A stretch of DNA of 64,000 nt from Callipepla californica brunnescens. Its lineage: Eukaryota; Chordata; Aves; Galliformes; Odontophoridae. The notes under the pieces are model-generated. The model worked only from the letters and a program-made list of their open reading frames with translations, ran no database searches and was not told where the DNA came from. Location: positions 372,001 to 436,000 of the forward strand of contig JALIRH010000013.1 of NCBI GenBank assembly GCA_023055505.1, written 5' to 3'. Both the position numbers and the translations under genes were made by a program. Shown piece after piece: positions 1 to 12,545 of the stretch (the stretch's first letter is position 1; every line of letters starts with the position of its first letter).

Positions 1-332
1 TTATATCTGATACCTTCTTTGAAATAGTACATGATCAGACTTATTTTCCTTTTTTGTTCCCACAGGAAAACATAATTGTATGGCAACCTTTAGTTGCGAT
101 TAAAAAGCCATAGAAATCAAGCACAGAAGCAACATGCCTTTTCTAAAAGAAATACAGCCGAATTTGCAAATAAGTCCTTCAAACTCAGTGAGTGGCTGCA
201 AATTTTGCTTTGTAGTAGTGATTAAATCAGCCAGTTCTACTTTGCTGCTGTCATCCTGAGCAGCCAGGATATGCTGATGTAGTGCTATTTGTTATTCCAA
301 ACTCTTTAACATGGTAATACAATATATTCTAC
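1..332. other. No gene seen
   Basis: AT-rich unique-looking DNA. No open frame, RNA gene or repeat recognised. Confidence 0.6.
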
Positions 333-886
333 TGTCAACAGTTTACAGGCTGGTTCGGCCCGGTTCCATGACGATTGGTGCATGGGACCCACGGACCCAT
401 GCCCCAGGAAAGGGGAAGGGGGAAAGGGAAAAGGGAAAATGGAGATAGGCCTAAAAACAAAACAGTGGCAACAATCTGAGGAGGAAAGCTAATTTACTAA
501 ATAAGATACTGTAAAACAAAATAACACAATGTAATACAATACAATATAATTGGAATTAAAGCTAATAAATCAAATAAAACGAGCAAGAGAGAGTGTCCGA
601 TAAACCAAAGGCCTTACACTAATGCTGAAGGCGAGACGGCAGTGAGCACCCACTGCTGAGTCGATCCCAAAGGAAAGAGAGTGTCCCGTGACCGCAGAGA
701 GTTTTTATCTTTCCCCCTGAGTGGAAAAACATAAAAATACAAAGCAACACAAAGTCCTCTGGGGAACGTCGTTCCTCTCTTCTGAGATAGGTATACCTAA
801 GCTGGAGCATTAACACTTTAACTCTTAATGCACTACACGAGATTATGGTGTGGAATACCAGTATCAAAAATCATAAAACCACGACA
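333..886 (-). mobile_element. Solo LTR, family C, with perfect 5-bp TSD
   Basis: The element reads TGTC...GACA on either strand. It is flanked by TCTAC at 328-332 and again at 887-891, a perfect 5-bp target duplication. Homologous copies lie at 1471-2074 (opposite strand), 8783-8875 (5' piece only) and 63600 to the right edge (same strand). The minus strand is taken as sense because the TGTCGTGGTTTTATG end matches the isolated 5' fragment at 8783. No internal retroviral sequence adjoins it, so it is a solo LTR. A 5-bp duplication fits class III/ERVL-type integration, but the family name is not recognised. Confidence 0.8.
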
Positions 887-891
887 TCTAC

Positions 892-1470
892 CTATCTGAC
901 TGTCACTGTGTACCTTTTCAATAATGATTCAATGAAAGGAAATGATCAGTTTTGCAGCATGTTATTCTCATCTGGGATAGGTAAAACATGAACAAAGACA
1001 ACTGAAGAACGTGCGGTCAAAAAATATTGCATAACCTGAATGAGTTTAACCATTCTAGTATAGAAGTCCCAGGCAAATGTGTATTTTAGACCTAACATGG
1101 CAATCTTGGTATTGTTTGGATGTTAGAACAGAAGAAAACATGGAAACTAATTTCTCATAGTGAGGCACTGATTGAGTTTTAAAATCTGATTTTCAGTATG
1201 AATGAAAAAATAATCTGCATTTCTGCTTCTAAGAAGTCTTCCAGGCTTACAATAGAGTCAATTTAAAAATGAAAGTATTTGGTTTAGGTGATAAAAGAGT
1301 AGTTTATTTTCTTGGAAGAAAGTATTTTAAAGGCATTAGTACATGTGATAGTTTCTGTACAAACATTCCTTATCTTTAGAAGTCCAAAAACCAAATAAAG
1401 TATATGCATGTGCCTGTTTACCAAAACATCGGAGGTTTTACAAACATAGATGGAGTGGTATATTGCTCTG
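892..1470. other. No gene seen
   Basis: Unique-looking AT-rich DNA without a supportable feature. Confidence 0.55.
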
Positions 1471-2074
1471 TGTCATGACTCAGGTGTTTCAGAGAACATT
1501 TACAACTGCTGTTTAATGAATATGCAAAATGTCCTCACAGGCCTGCTATAGACCCTGGATTTTCAAAGTCATATTCTGAAGGAATTTGGGCTCACACCAC
1601 AGAACAGATACAATGTTAGTTACAGATACACTGTAATGTTAGTAAAGAGAGAGCATAAGCAGTGACTGTGTGTATAATCTTGCATCTTCCACTCAGAGGA
1701 AAAGATAAAACTACACACAAATCCCAAGACTTTTCTTTTGCTGGTCATCTCAGCAGTGGAGGTTCCCTAGCCATCTTGCCTTCAGCTTTAGAGTAATGCC
1801 TTTGGTGTTGGACGCTCTCTCTCTCACTTCATTTGATTTATTAACTTCAGTTTCAGTTATATTGTATTACATTGTATTATTTTGCATTCTGATATCTTAT
1901 TTAGTAAATTAGTTTTCCTCCCCAGATCATTGCCACTGTTCTGTTTTTGGGCCCATCTCCCTACCCTTTCCCCTTCTTCCCTTTCCCCCTTCCCCTTTCC
2001 AGGGCCATACGTCCATGGATCCCCTGCCCCATTAGTCACAGAACCAGGCCAAACTGGCCCATAAACCATTTACA
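1471..2074 (+). mobile_element. LTR, family C, variant 5' part
   Basis: From about 1690 to 2074 this is the reverse complement of the 333-886 LTR, including the CTTATTTAGTAAATTAG segment, the pyrimidine-rich CCCTTTCCCC block and the end CCCATAAACC...TACA. The proposed start at 1471 (TGTCATGAC) is inferred. It gives flanks CTCTG (1466-1470) and CTATG (2075-2079), which match at four of five bases. The first ~220 bp do not resemble the U3 of the 333-886 copy, so this is either a subfamily with a different U3 or a truncated copy next to unrelated DNA. Confidence 0.6.
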
Positions 2075-2079
2075 CTATG

Positions 2080-5000
2080 CTTTTTGTAAATGCCAGGACC
2101 ACAGGATAAAGAAGTAGAAAATGAATGAAAAAGAATCCCTACAATATTTTTAATAATCAATTGTATTAGTACCACATTGCTTTTTTAATAGCAAGATTAC
2201 AACAATACCAACACTGCAGCAAATTTATCAATGCAGAGCAAAAGAAAGAAATCGAAAAGGAATAGGAGAAATACGGCATATGTGATTAATGTACTGTTAC
2301 TACTTAGAAATCAATTTTCTTGGGAAACTTTTAAAAGACTCTATTCAAGAAGCATATTCTTCATAAAACAAGTCATCTAGCTTTCTTTTCAGTTGGGGAA
2401 ACGAAAGAGGAAAACAGGGAAAGTTCACTGTTTAGTAAAGTCTGAGATAACATGTGAGACAACTTCCCTCCTCAGCAGCAAACAGGATATGACACAACCT
2501 TCTAACACTTAAGCAGACCACAGATAACTTAGGGTAAGGCACAAATTACATTCAGTGATAACACTAGCAGCACTAACAGCAAAAGCATCCTTTATGACCT
2601 CTGATCCTATATCTGCTTTCTCTGACATTTATAATTGCCCTTGCCCATAAGCAAATTGTTTTCCTTGAGACCATCTTCCAAGCATGTCACACCTTTCTCT
2701 CTCAGGGCTGCAGCCCAGCTAGAATTGGACCATAACTGAGGAAGTGTGCACAAATCCCTGATAGCTAAATATATCTGCCTACAGCTCTCAGTCTCCATCA
2801 ACCAATGGACAGATTATAGTTTGCAGATATAAATCAAGAATTTTTGCAAGCCATCAGCAATGAAATTATGTCTTAGGAAGAAAGAGGGAAAGTAAGACAG
2901 AAGAGATAGCTGTAATTTGAAAGAAGTTGCAGAGGATGATAAATATGCAACCAGACTTTTTTAGAAATAAAAGAACATAAAATGGAAGGTCCTCATCTTA
3001 GAAAACTGACATGATTTACTCAGCAATGAATTTTAAATGGAACAGAAAAAGAGTTCACATTGCAGAAGTACAAGCTACAATATAACCCAATAATGTATCA
3101 CAGGTGTTTGATTTTTTTTTTTTTTTCATCTCAAACACAGTATTTTTGGTTTTCAATTTCAGTGAAGACAGTGATGTGTTACTACAATTGTAACTCCATA
3201 TTACACAAATTGTGTGGTAGTATGCGATAAAGACTTTTTTTCTTCTTTTGTGTATGTGGAACTCCTTGCCCGATTATTTGTCTCAAAATGACAGTACGTC
3301 AAGTTTCTACGGTATTATCTATGCTTCAAAATCCTCTGGTACAAGGGATCTTTATGCTCTTTAGAATCTTGTGCTTGGTTTATAGATATGGTGAAAATGC
3401 ATGACTGAAAAATCCTGTCAGAGATTTATAATCTATTACTTGTCTGCTGAGGCGCATCTCAGTGGCAGAAATAGGGCATCTGATGCCCTTCAGCTACTCT
3501 AAGATACACAGTGCTCCTGCTTGAACATATCCATAAGCCTCAGACTTCCTGAAATTAAAGAGCAGGCAGAAATAATATGGAGTCTACCTATTCTGTCTTG
3601 TCTAATGCTGTAGTAGAGAATTTATTTGACTTCATTTCTCTGTGGACAACAAGCCAATAGTATAAATCAGTCTGCTTTTGTTGATAATGATGTACACACA
3701 CCTACAGTCCCCACAGTGAAGACTGAAAATGCAGCTTTTAGGATTTGATGCCTTCCTGATGTGCAATTTGGGCTTTATGAAGATCTTTTCTACCAAAATG
3801 AACAAAAAGAGCTTACCTGAACCAAAATTAAGACTTCACCATGTTTATACATTTCCTAAGACAGTGTGATTTTGTCAGATTTGATTAGGTTGGGAAGTAA
3901 ATGAAAATTGCTTCCAAACTAGAAGTTCTTTCTTTAAACGATTATAGTAGTATTATTACCTCATTTGAAGTTTCACTATGCATGTAATTAACTACAGTGT
4001 CAAAATACTTCAGACACAAACTAAAATATTTCAAACACATACATTGAGCTTGACTAAGGATTGATCCTGTGATAGCATTAGGAAAAGTATTTATATTTAA
4101 ATTCAGATGCTCATATAACTATAAGACTGAACTTCAGTCAAATGCTACTGGAGACATTCAAATTTCTTTAAGTTTTCTCAAATGCATGCTATGAAAATCA
4201 AAGGCATGTGATTAAGAGCAACAATTAAACAGCAGCTTTTATGTATATATTGTAAACATTTATATCACAGATCATAAAAAAATTTGACCTGTTAAAGACT
4301 ATAAAGTAAGCATAATGGATATGCAAAGAATATATCATTCCTTTCAAAAGAAGAAAATGTTTTAATAAATCAGTGAGGAAAGGGACTCCTTGATATAGGG
4401 AATCAACAATGGGGTGCATCAGTATGAAATTATTCCTTAAAATTAGTTTTCTTTAAATTTAGTTCCTTAATCTTTCATAAATAAATTCTATTTTTATCAA
4501 ATGTGTATGTTATTTGCAACTATTAAAAAAATAATTAAATATTGATAGGACACTATTCTGTTCAGTTTACACACTCTGTATTATACAGTTTCTGCTTCTT
4601 TCAGTATTTCATGGAAGCATATTTAAACAGAGGCACAATGAAGGGTAGGTAGTGAAGAAGAATACGTTTGTCTGAAACTTCATAAAAACACCACACAAAA
4701 ATCTTTTAATCAAATAGAGGCCCCGTGATGGCTGTGTTTTCTGTAGAAATACCCCCCTTTCAGGCTTTTTTCTCTTCCAAACCTAGTGGGGAACATGAGT
4801 TATCTTTGTTTTTAGAACTTCACTGTAAGTATAACTTTTCACCTAAAATACCTCAGAGATCTCACTGAAATTTGTATTCACAAGCTGAATATTGCTGTGA
4901 GGAGATGCTATTGGCTCTTTTGTGACTCGTGTTGAAGTGAAATAAAACAAAAAACTAGAATATTCATACATTTTCCTAGGGACCAGTGTTTATAGAAATA

Positions 5001-6319
5001 GTAGAGTATTTTGTCTTGTGTTGTATTAAGAGGTCAAAATCTCAGTGGTTAGAAGAATTAGTGGGGAAGTCAACCATCTTCAGATTTAAATGAACTACAA
5101 TGAAAAATAAATACAAAAACAAAGGTAGGGTATGGACTAGACATTAATAAGACAGTAGATGAGAGAACAAACACTTTCATCCTTTCTCTTTCCTTTTCTT
5201 GCCTACCGTTTCCAAGGGGATGACTAGAATTTCATCAATATGAGATCTGCATACCTACAAATTAGATCTCTATGCCAGCTATGGAAGTCCCCATTACTGG
5301 CAGAGGATTCTCACTGGAATATGAACAACTGCTGTTGAATATGCAAAAGTCAAAAAATACAAAAATTCCAAAAGCAGGCTATTACCACTTTTTGCTCAGC
5401 AGTTAAACAACAAAAGCAAAATCTGATCAGTGCTTTGTTTCCAAAAAAAGTGTCTGAGTATGTATAAGGAAGTGATTTTTTAAGCAAGGGGAATGTGTTT
5501 TTGTTTCAATTTTTTTTTTTTCCAGAACATTATTGCACAGATTGTTTTGTCTAATTCATGCTTGCTGGCTGAGGTTGACAAATTCCTTTCTGCAGTCATC
5601 CTTCAGCAGTATGTTTATTGCATATAGATGAATGTAGAGGTCAGTGGTTAGAGGGATAAATGAAATGAACTTGAGCTGTTTCTAATACTGTCAACTATCA
5701 CAGTAGAGAATGTTTCTAGCTTCCTGTAATTATCCAAGAGCTTTAGCCCACATTAACCCTCCCTTCCCCAGTTGAAAAAAAAAAAAAAAGCAAGAGAAAG
5801 AAAATCTAACAAAGAATAATACAAACTAGAAACAAAGTAAGCTAAGTGGATTACCTATAAAAAAAGTGAATATTTTACATTTTTAATTCCTTTCATTTTT
5901 TCACTCTTGTGATTTTTGTGGGAAGAAAAGAGGTATTGAAGAAACGTGGAAATTTTTTTGTTTTTTTTCAATCATGAATTTGGACATGATGGGCCACCGT
6001 TGTTCCAGATATCTGTGGTTGCAAGCAGAACACATGCCCATGTGTGCTATAAATTTCAGAAGGAAGACACGGAATTTTTATAGTAAAAGATTCTGAAGGA
6101 GCTTATTCTACTCAATCTCAAAATTGGAAATGTGCAAGTTGGAAATAGCAATGCTGTCTTCAGGCATCTGACCTGAAATCCAGAGAGCCTAATTACAAAT
6201 GCTTGGCATTGTTCCAAAGACATTCTTACTTTTCAGGACATTAATTTAGTAAAAATTATGCTATATACTTGCAAGGAGATAAGAACTCTCATGCAGCTTG
6301 TTCATTATAAGGCTACCTG
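2080..6319. other. No gene seen
   Basis: About 4 kb of AT-rich unique-looking sequence with short homopolymer runs (a T run near 3112, an A run near 5777). Open frames are short and show no recognisable domain. Confidence 0.55.
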
Positions 6320-6384
6320 ACATATATTAGATATGATTATATTATATGTGATCATATATGATTATATGATAACATATATGATTA
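6320..6384. repeat. AT-rich imperfect ATATGATT repeat
   Basis: Degenerate repetition of ATATGATTATAT-like units. Simple-sequence DNA, no coding potential. Confidence 0.7.
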
Positions 6385-6489
6385 CTGCATGATTTGGAGT
6401 TTCAGAGGCATAAACAAATTACATAATGAGAACAAGTATAGCTTTCTCCTAACAGAGAGGCCTAATTTTCTAGAGCAAAAGAAGGAATA

Positions 6490-6962
6490 TAACAGTCCTG
6501 CCCTTTTGCTCTGCACTGGTGAAATATCACCTGGAGTACTGTGGAGTCCTCAGTACTGAAGAGATAAGGACCTGCTGTAGTATATCCAGAGGAGGGTCCT
6601 ATGAGGACAGGCTTAGAGAGCTGGGGCTGTGCAGCCTGGAGAAGGGAGGCTCTTGGGAGACATTGAGGGGGGCATTTCACTATCTACAGGGGCTGTAAGA
6701 GGAGGAGAGGAGAGACTCTGTAACAGGGTCAGTGGTCTTAGAGCAAGGGGAGACTTAGACTGGACTTGAGAAAGTTTTTTATTATGAGGGTAATGAGGCA
6801 CTGGATCAGGATGCCCAAAGAGGTGGTGGATGTCTTGTTTTTGCAGGCATTAAATGTCTGGCTAGATGGGGTTCTGATAGTGCTGTAGAAATCCCTGTTG
6901 GGATCCCAGTTGGATCAGGTGACCTTTAAGCGTCCCTTTCAACTCAAACAATTCTACCATAT
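6490..6962 (+). mobile_element. CR1 LINE, 3' fragment
   Basis: The plus strand follows the typical CR1 ORF2 C-terminus and 3' UTR: GGACAGGCTTAGAGAGCTGG, GGAGAAGGGAGGCTC, a degraded GGTCAGTGGTCTTAG segment, and an end in CCCTTTCAACTCAAACAATTCTACCAT. It is strongly 5'-truncated, frame-broken and non-functional. Confidence 0.85.
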
Positions 6963-8782
6963 TTTGACATGAGAAAAGGAGAGCATCTCCATCATACCAC
7001 AAATAAAGCATCAACTCTCACATCAAAGAGTTTCTAGAAAAACAGTGAATGATTACCTTTCTCAGAAATAGTGATAAAATAAATTATAAAGAGTTTGTCA
7101 GTCAGAAAGACATGTTTCCAAAGTGCTTAAATTCTAACATTTTTCTTTCTTAGAAATAAACAGGCAATCAAGCAAACAAAACAAAACAAACTACAGTATT
7201 CGACCTAGTCTAAAAGGTAGTTTTTAATCCTGCTCTTTCTCAGTTGTCAGCAGTAATAAAAAAAGCATTATATACATTTTTAATCTCACAATTCCTCTAT
7301 AGTGTAAAGAATCAAGACCCAGGCAAAACAGTTCCTATAAAAGTAGATCCCAGAGAATCTTTCTGGCAGTGTGCACAGAGCAGGTTATTGCAAAATTATA
7401 TAGCCAAATGGGAATTTTTCCACACATGGAAAAGGGTAATTAAGCTGGATTTCTTGAAAAGAAGCATGAATGACACATCTGGTAATGATGAAAGGTCACA
7501 GGATAGATGATAGATTTAAAAGGGCATGGAGTTGAAATGTAAATTAATTTAAAGGAATCTTGGTGATTTAAAAAGAGCTGCTATTCAGTGTCAGGACAAA
7601 AAGACAAACAGCTTTAACAGTGGCCAGTGAGGCATGTCCAAGGAAGAGCAATGTCAAGGACAGCATGTCTTTGATGTGTGGTCATGATTACCATATATCT
7701 GAGCAGCTGATGAAACTTCAGGGTAAAAGAAGCTGGGCAAGAGTATACCTTCCTAAAGGTTAGAATAGTCATGTAAAATTCTCCACAGCATTTTTTTTTT
7801 TTCTATCCTTCAGAATTACAAACTTAACAAAAATACGACTCACAGGTGAGAAAACTCTAGAGTTACCTGATATGTTATATTGTGTTTATAACATATTTCA
7901 CAACACTCATAATGAGGACCCCGTAGAGAAATGGATATTACTAACTCCCTGTGGAGGAGAACATTATTTCCCAGTGTGTTAATTAGCCACTATGTCTGCA
8001 AATGGGAACAGCTGAACACAAGTCCTTTCAGTTGACCAAATGCTTAAGTTTACATAGGCAAGTGAAATGGTTGGGATTACATCTTTGTATTTAAAGACAC
8101 GCATCATAATTTTCCAATTGAAGGACTGTCATTTATGGTTTCATATTTTTTTAATTTGTTTTGTAGCATTCAAACGAATATTGCATATCAGAGCTAGGGT
8201 ATAAATAGAACATGTTAGTTTTTCACAAGTAGGCACCCTCACTGACTAGGCAAAGCACTCTGAATTCCATTTCCTCAGATCTACAACACTGAAAAAATAA
8301 AAATAATCCAAACAGTGCAGTTAGCTCTCAAAAAGGCATACGGAAGAATTCATCTTAGTACATTCTGATATATCAATAGCACTGAAAACCAAATCTTCTT
8401 GATGCATTCAAGAGGATGGCTGTGATGTAGAATAATTTATTTTTTCAAAATAAACAAATCTCCTTTCAGCTTTATTTTTAGTTAGTCATCTTCTCTGGAT
8501 TACAAAGGATGTAACTTCCAGCAACCAGAGATATAAAATTAGATTAAATTTTTGCCTCCCTTGTTTAGTAAATACACAGTTCTGAGGTCTTAATATAGTG
8601 TGTTGCTGTGATGTCATTAGTTTATTCAGCACAAAAAAGTGCACAACATGTCAGATAAAGAGACCACCTCAACAATTTTCAAAAAGTTCAAGGGTTCAAA
8701 GAATTCAAGAAGATATTTGTTAACAGGAAGATTCTTAACTCATTGAAAGAGTGCAACTAAAGTTAACACTTTTTATGTGGTA
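6963..8782. other. No gene seen
   Basis: AT-rich DNA. A small open frame at 7244-7510 (88 codons) shows no domain and is not supported as a gene. Confidence 0.5.
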
Positions 8783-8875
8783 TGTCATGGTTTTATGATT
8801 TTTGTTATTGGTATTCTATGTCATAACATCATGTAGTGCACTGGGAGTTAAAGAGCTAATACTTCAGTTCCATGA
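8783..8875 (+). mobile_element. LTR family C, 5' (U3) fragment
   Basis: TGTCATGGTTTTATGATTTT and the following ~75 bp match the reverse complement of the right end of the 333-886 LTR (TGTCGTGGTTTTATG..., then ...GTAGTGCA...GTTAAAG). Similarity stops near 8875. This is a truncated relic, useful because it fixes the sense strand of the family. Confidence 0.7.
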
Positions 8876-11254
8876 ATCATGTATCAGTAATATCATATTG
8901 ATAATATTTCTAATATCTGTTTAAGAAATATCTCTTTATTCATTGCTAATGTGCCAGCAGAAACAAGACTTCTACTGACTACTGATGATCCCTGAAAATG
9001 AAAAGGTAGTTTGAAAGCACACTGATTTCCAACCCTAATTCTATTATTTTTTCTTGATCTAGGTTTCTGATAAGGCCAAAGATTCTATCTATAACTAGCA
9101 AGATCTACTCTTTTCTTTTTTAATAGATCTGGACTTTCTGTAAATCCTGGATTTCTTCTGATGTTTTCCTTTGCTGATATTTTCTTATCTTTTACAGTGA
9201 TAAGTAAGGAAAAAAAAAATGCAAACATACAGTATTCACAGAAGAGGATGCCGATGTGATCATACACGAGCAAAAAATAAACCACATTTTCATTTCTTCA
9301 CTTGGTAAACTCAGAGTGAATCCCTGAGTTTTCTCGCTTTGCTGTGTGAAATACATTGCCCTCCATGAGATTTAAGTCACTCTGACAAGAGAATTTAATT
9401 ATACTGTAGTTTCATTTTTCCACATTTTTCATGTGTTCAGAACAAATTATTTCATTCTCATTATCTCCTCTTTAACTTTTCTATGTTATGTCAGTGGTGA
9501 GCCTGCATTTGGTGCTGGCCAATTTTTCCCTGCAATCATCCTGAGATCTTGCTTCCCTCGTCTGCTCCTTCAAAATAGCATTTTATTTTATTTATTTTTT
9601 AATGAGCAAATGATAGAGAGAAGAAGGTGAAAACATAATAGAAAGAAGTATTTGTATTGCCTAAGCTGCCAGTACCATTAATTTTAAGGTTAGATGCCCA
9701 ATTTAATCTCTGGAAAGATAAAAGCTCCTGTCTACAAGGGCAAAGAGAAGAAGAATCAGTCTGTGCTTGGAAAGAGTAAGACTGGACTGAAATTCTGTTC
9801 AAATGAAGTACATTGATTTCTCAATTTAAAATTGTCTACAGATTTTGAAAATTTTCTTCCTTTTCCATTTTTGTTTTCCAAACGGTGAATAAAAGTGTTA
9901 GGTGGAAACCTTTAGTCCTAGCTCTTTACCAAATGCAGTGGCATTCAGAACAGCTTTCTGGATAAATATCTGTTATTTGGCAGTTCTATTGAGAGGACGA
10001 GGTCCAAAACAAGGCCAAAGTTTACTGGTTGCGTAGTAATAGTTTTCAAGTTTCCTGAAAGGATTATGCTTAAAACTGTAAAATGCATTTCATAATAAAT
10101 TAACATGCTAACGAACAAGTATCTTAGCCATTAGGCTATTGTAGTTCTTACACAGACGTAACTATTGAGAAAGTAAACTGTGAGATAGTAAAACATCAAA
10201 TAATACAGAGAAAATGTAAACTGTACTTCCCTAGTATAGTGCTTTACCCATGGGACATTTAGAATAAACGTATCACTGCATAACATCACAAAAAGAAAGT
10301 TATTAGATATGTGAATATCTGATTTTGAAACGCAAATGGATCGATGAGAACAGTATTGAGATTTAAATTTCACCTAGTCACACTAAGTAATTTTTAGTCT
10401 GTAATTAACATGCATGAGCAAATACATGTAGAATTAGAAAAATAAGTTGTGCTATTTCACTCACAGGAACATACAGTTGGGAATCAAAACATATGAAGGT
10501 ATAAGTTTTACTGCAGATATCTTTAAAGATTAAATAATAGAAAATTAATGTAACAGAAGTCCAAACAAAAGAGAATTGTGCTCCACAAAGTCTACCCTTG
10601 AATTTTATGTGTGATAACAGCTTTCTTCCAGATCATTCTGAAAAGCTTTTCCACCAAAAGAGCTTTCAAAAGAGCTGTTTCACTGACAGTCAGATACCTT
10701 GGAATCCAGAGAACTGTAGATCTTCCTAATTTTGATCACATCAAAAGTATCTCTAAACCACTTCTCACCATTCTGTAATAAATAACGAAAACTCACTTGC
10801 CATTTGAAGTGGCTTCCTAAGTGGGAAACACTGAGATACAACACTGCTGAGTGTCATCAACAGAAATACAGGCAAAAATCAATTTTCTTATTCTCCTAAT
10901 GAATGCACAAGTTTCAAAAGCAGTCATTTAATTCTAACTAATAAAATCCACTGGTACCTGTATGGAGTTCTTTAAAACATCCTAAGCTGAGAAATCAAGT
11001 GCTGCACACTGATTGTGTCAACACCAAATTTTTTTTTAGAGATCACATCACCTTTTAAACAAGAAGCCTCAGAGGCTGAAGGGCGTAGAGTTCAATGTGG
11101 GCAACACATCTTCCCAAATGCCAGGATTTGCTGTTAAAATACATGAAAAAAACTAGCAGTGAGGTAGTAAGATAGATCTGCACAAACTTCAGTCACAGCT
11201 GAGCTTCATGAGTACAGCCACAGATGTGGTTGTGACTTCTGCACTCTGGGCATT
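8876..11254. other. No gene seen
   Basis: AT-rich unique-looking DNA. Short open frames on both strands carry no recognisable motif. Confidence 0.5.
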
Positions 11255-12545
11255 ACAGAATCATAGAATCTGAGAATGGCTTGGGTTGGAGGGGTCCCCA
11301 AGGATCATCAGGTTTTAATCCCTCCACCACAGACAGGGTTGCCAGTTGCTAGATAAATAGTAAATTAGGTTGCCTAGGACCCCATCCAACTTGGCCTTAA
11401 ACTTCTCCAGGGACAGGCTGTCCACAGTCTCTCTGGGCAACCTGTTCCAGCACCTTACCATTCTCCCAGTAAAAAACTTCCCCCTGACATCTATTCTAAA
11501 TCTCCCCCCCTTTAATTTAAAACCATTCCCCCTTGTCCTATTATTATCTACTTGCAAAGAAAGTTGATTCCCTTCATGTTCATCAAGTTCCTTTAAATAC
11601 TGAAAGGCCACAATGAGGTCTCCCTGAAGACTTCTCTTTTTCGGGCTGAACAAGCCCAGTTTCTTCAGCTCATCTTCATAGCAGAGATGCTCCAGTCCTC
11701 GGATCATATTCAAAGCCCTCCTCTGGGCTCTATCCAAAAGCTCTCAAACTTTCCTATGTTGGAGGTCCCAGACTTGGATGAAGTACTCCATCTGGTGCCT
11801 CACAAGGGCATAACAGAGGGGGACAATCACCTTTTCCCAGCTGCCAGCCCTCTTTTGATGGAACCTAGAATAGCATTGGCCTTCTGGTCTGAAAGCACGC
11901 ACTGCTGGCTCATGCTAAGTTTTTCATCATCCAGACCCCTAATTTCTTCTCAGCAGGACTACTCTCAAGGATTTCTTCTCCCAGTTTATATACTTATCTG
12001 GGATTGCCTTGATCCAAGTGCAAAACCTTCTGTTTGCTTTATTGACTCATTAGGTTCACAAGGGCCCACCTTTCCAGTTTATCAAGGTGACTCTGGATGG
12101 CATCCCTTCCTTCTGCTGTATCAACCACACTGTTCAGCTTGGTGACATTAGCAAACTTTCTGAGGGTTCACTCAATTCATTCATCTATGTCACTGATAAA
12201 GGCTTTAAAGAGTATTGGTCCCAAGATGGACCAATGGGGGATACTCATCACCAGCCTCCACCTGGACATATAGCCATTGACCACAACCATCTGGCTGCAA
12301 TCTTCCAACCAATTCCTTATCCACCAAATAGTCCACTCTCCAAATCCATATATCTCCAATTTAGAGATATGGATGTGGTGGGGACCACATCAAAGGCCTT
12401 GCAGAAATCCAGGGAGATGACATCAGTTGCCTTCCTTTTATCCACCGATGACATTACTGTGTCATAGAAAGCCTCTAGATTAGTAAAGCACAACCTTCAC
12501 TTTGTGAAGCCATGCTACCTGTGTCAGATCACTTGCTGATTCAGA
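11255..12545 (-). mobile_element. CR1 LINE, RT C-terminus and 3' end, minus strand
   Basis: The longest CR1 piece on the minus strand. The 3' end lies at 11255 (CAGAATCATAGAATC on the plus strand, the octamer terminus). Positions 11315-11737 encode a 140-codon frame with the CR1 ORF2 C-terminal pattern: QRRALNMIRGLEHL, KKLGLFSPKKRSLQGDLI, GNGFKLKGGRFRIDVR, RCWNRLPRETVDS. Further upstream (about 12150-12545) the minus strand reads as the RT palm/thumb region, including NWLEDCSQMVVVNGYMSRWR. Frameshifts separate the blocks and the 5' part is missing, so it is a dead copy. Confidence 0.9.

Noticed and set aside
11687..12467. Two plus-strand frames of 152 and 126 codons
   Set aside because: Antisense to the minus-strand CR1, whose own frame explains the sequence.
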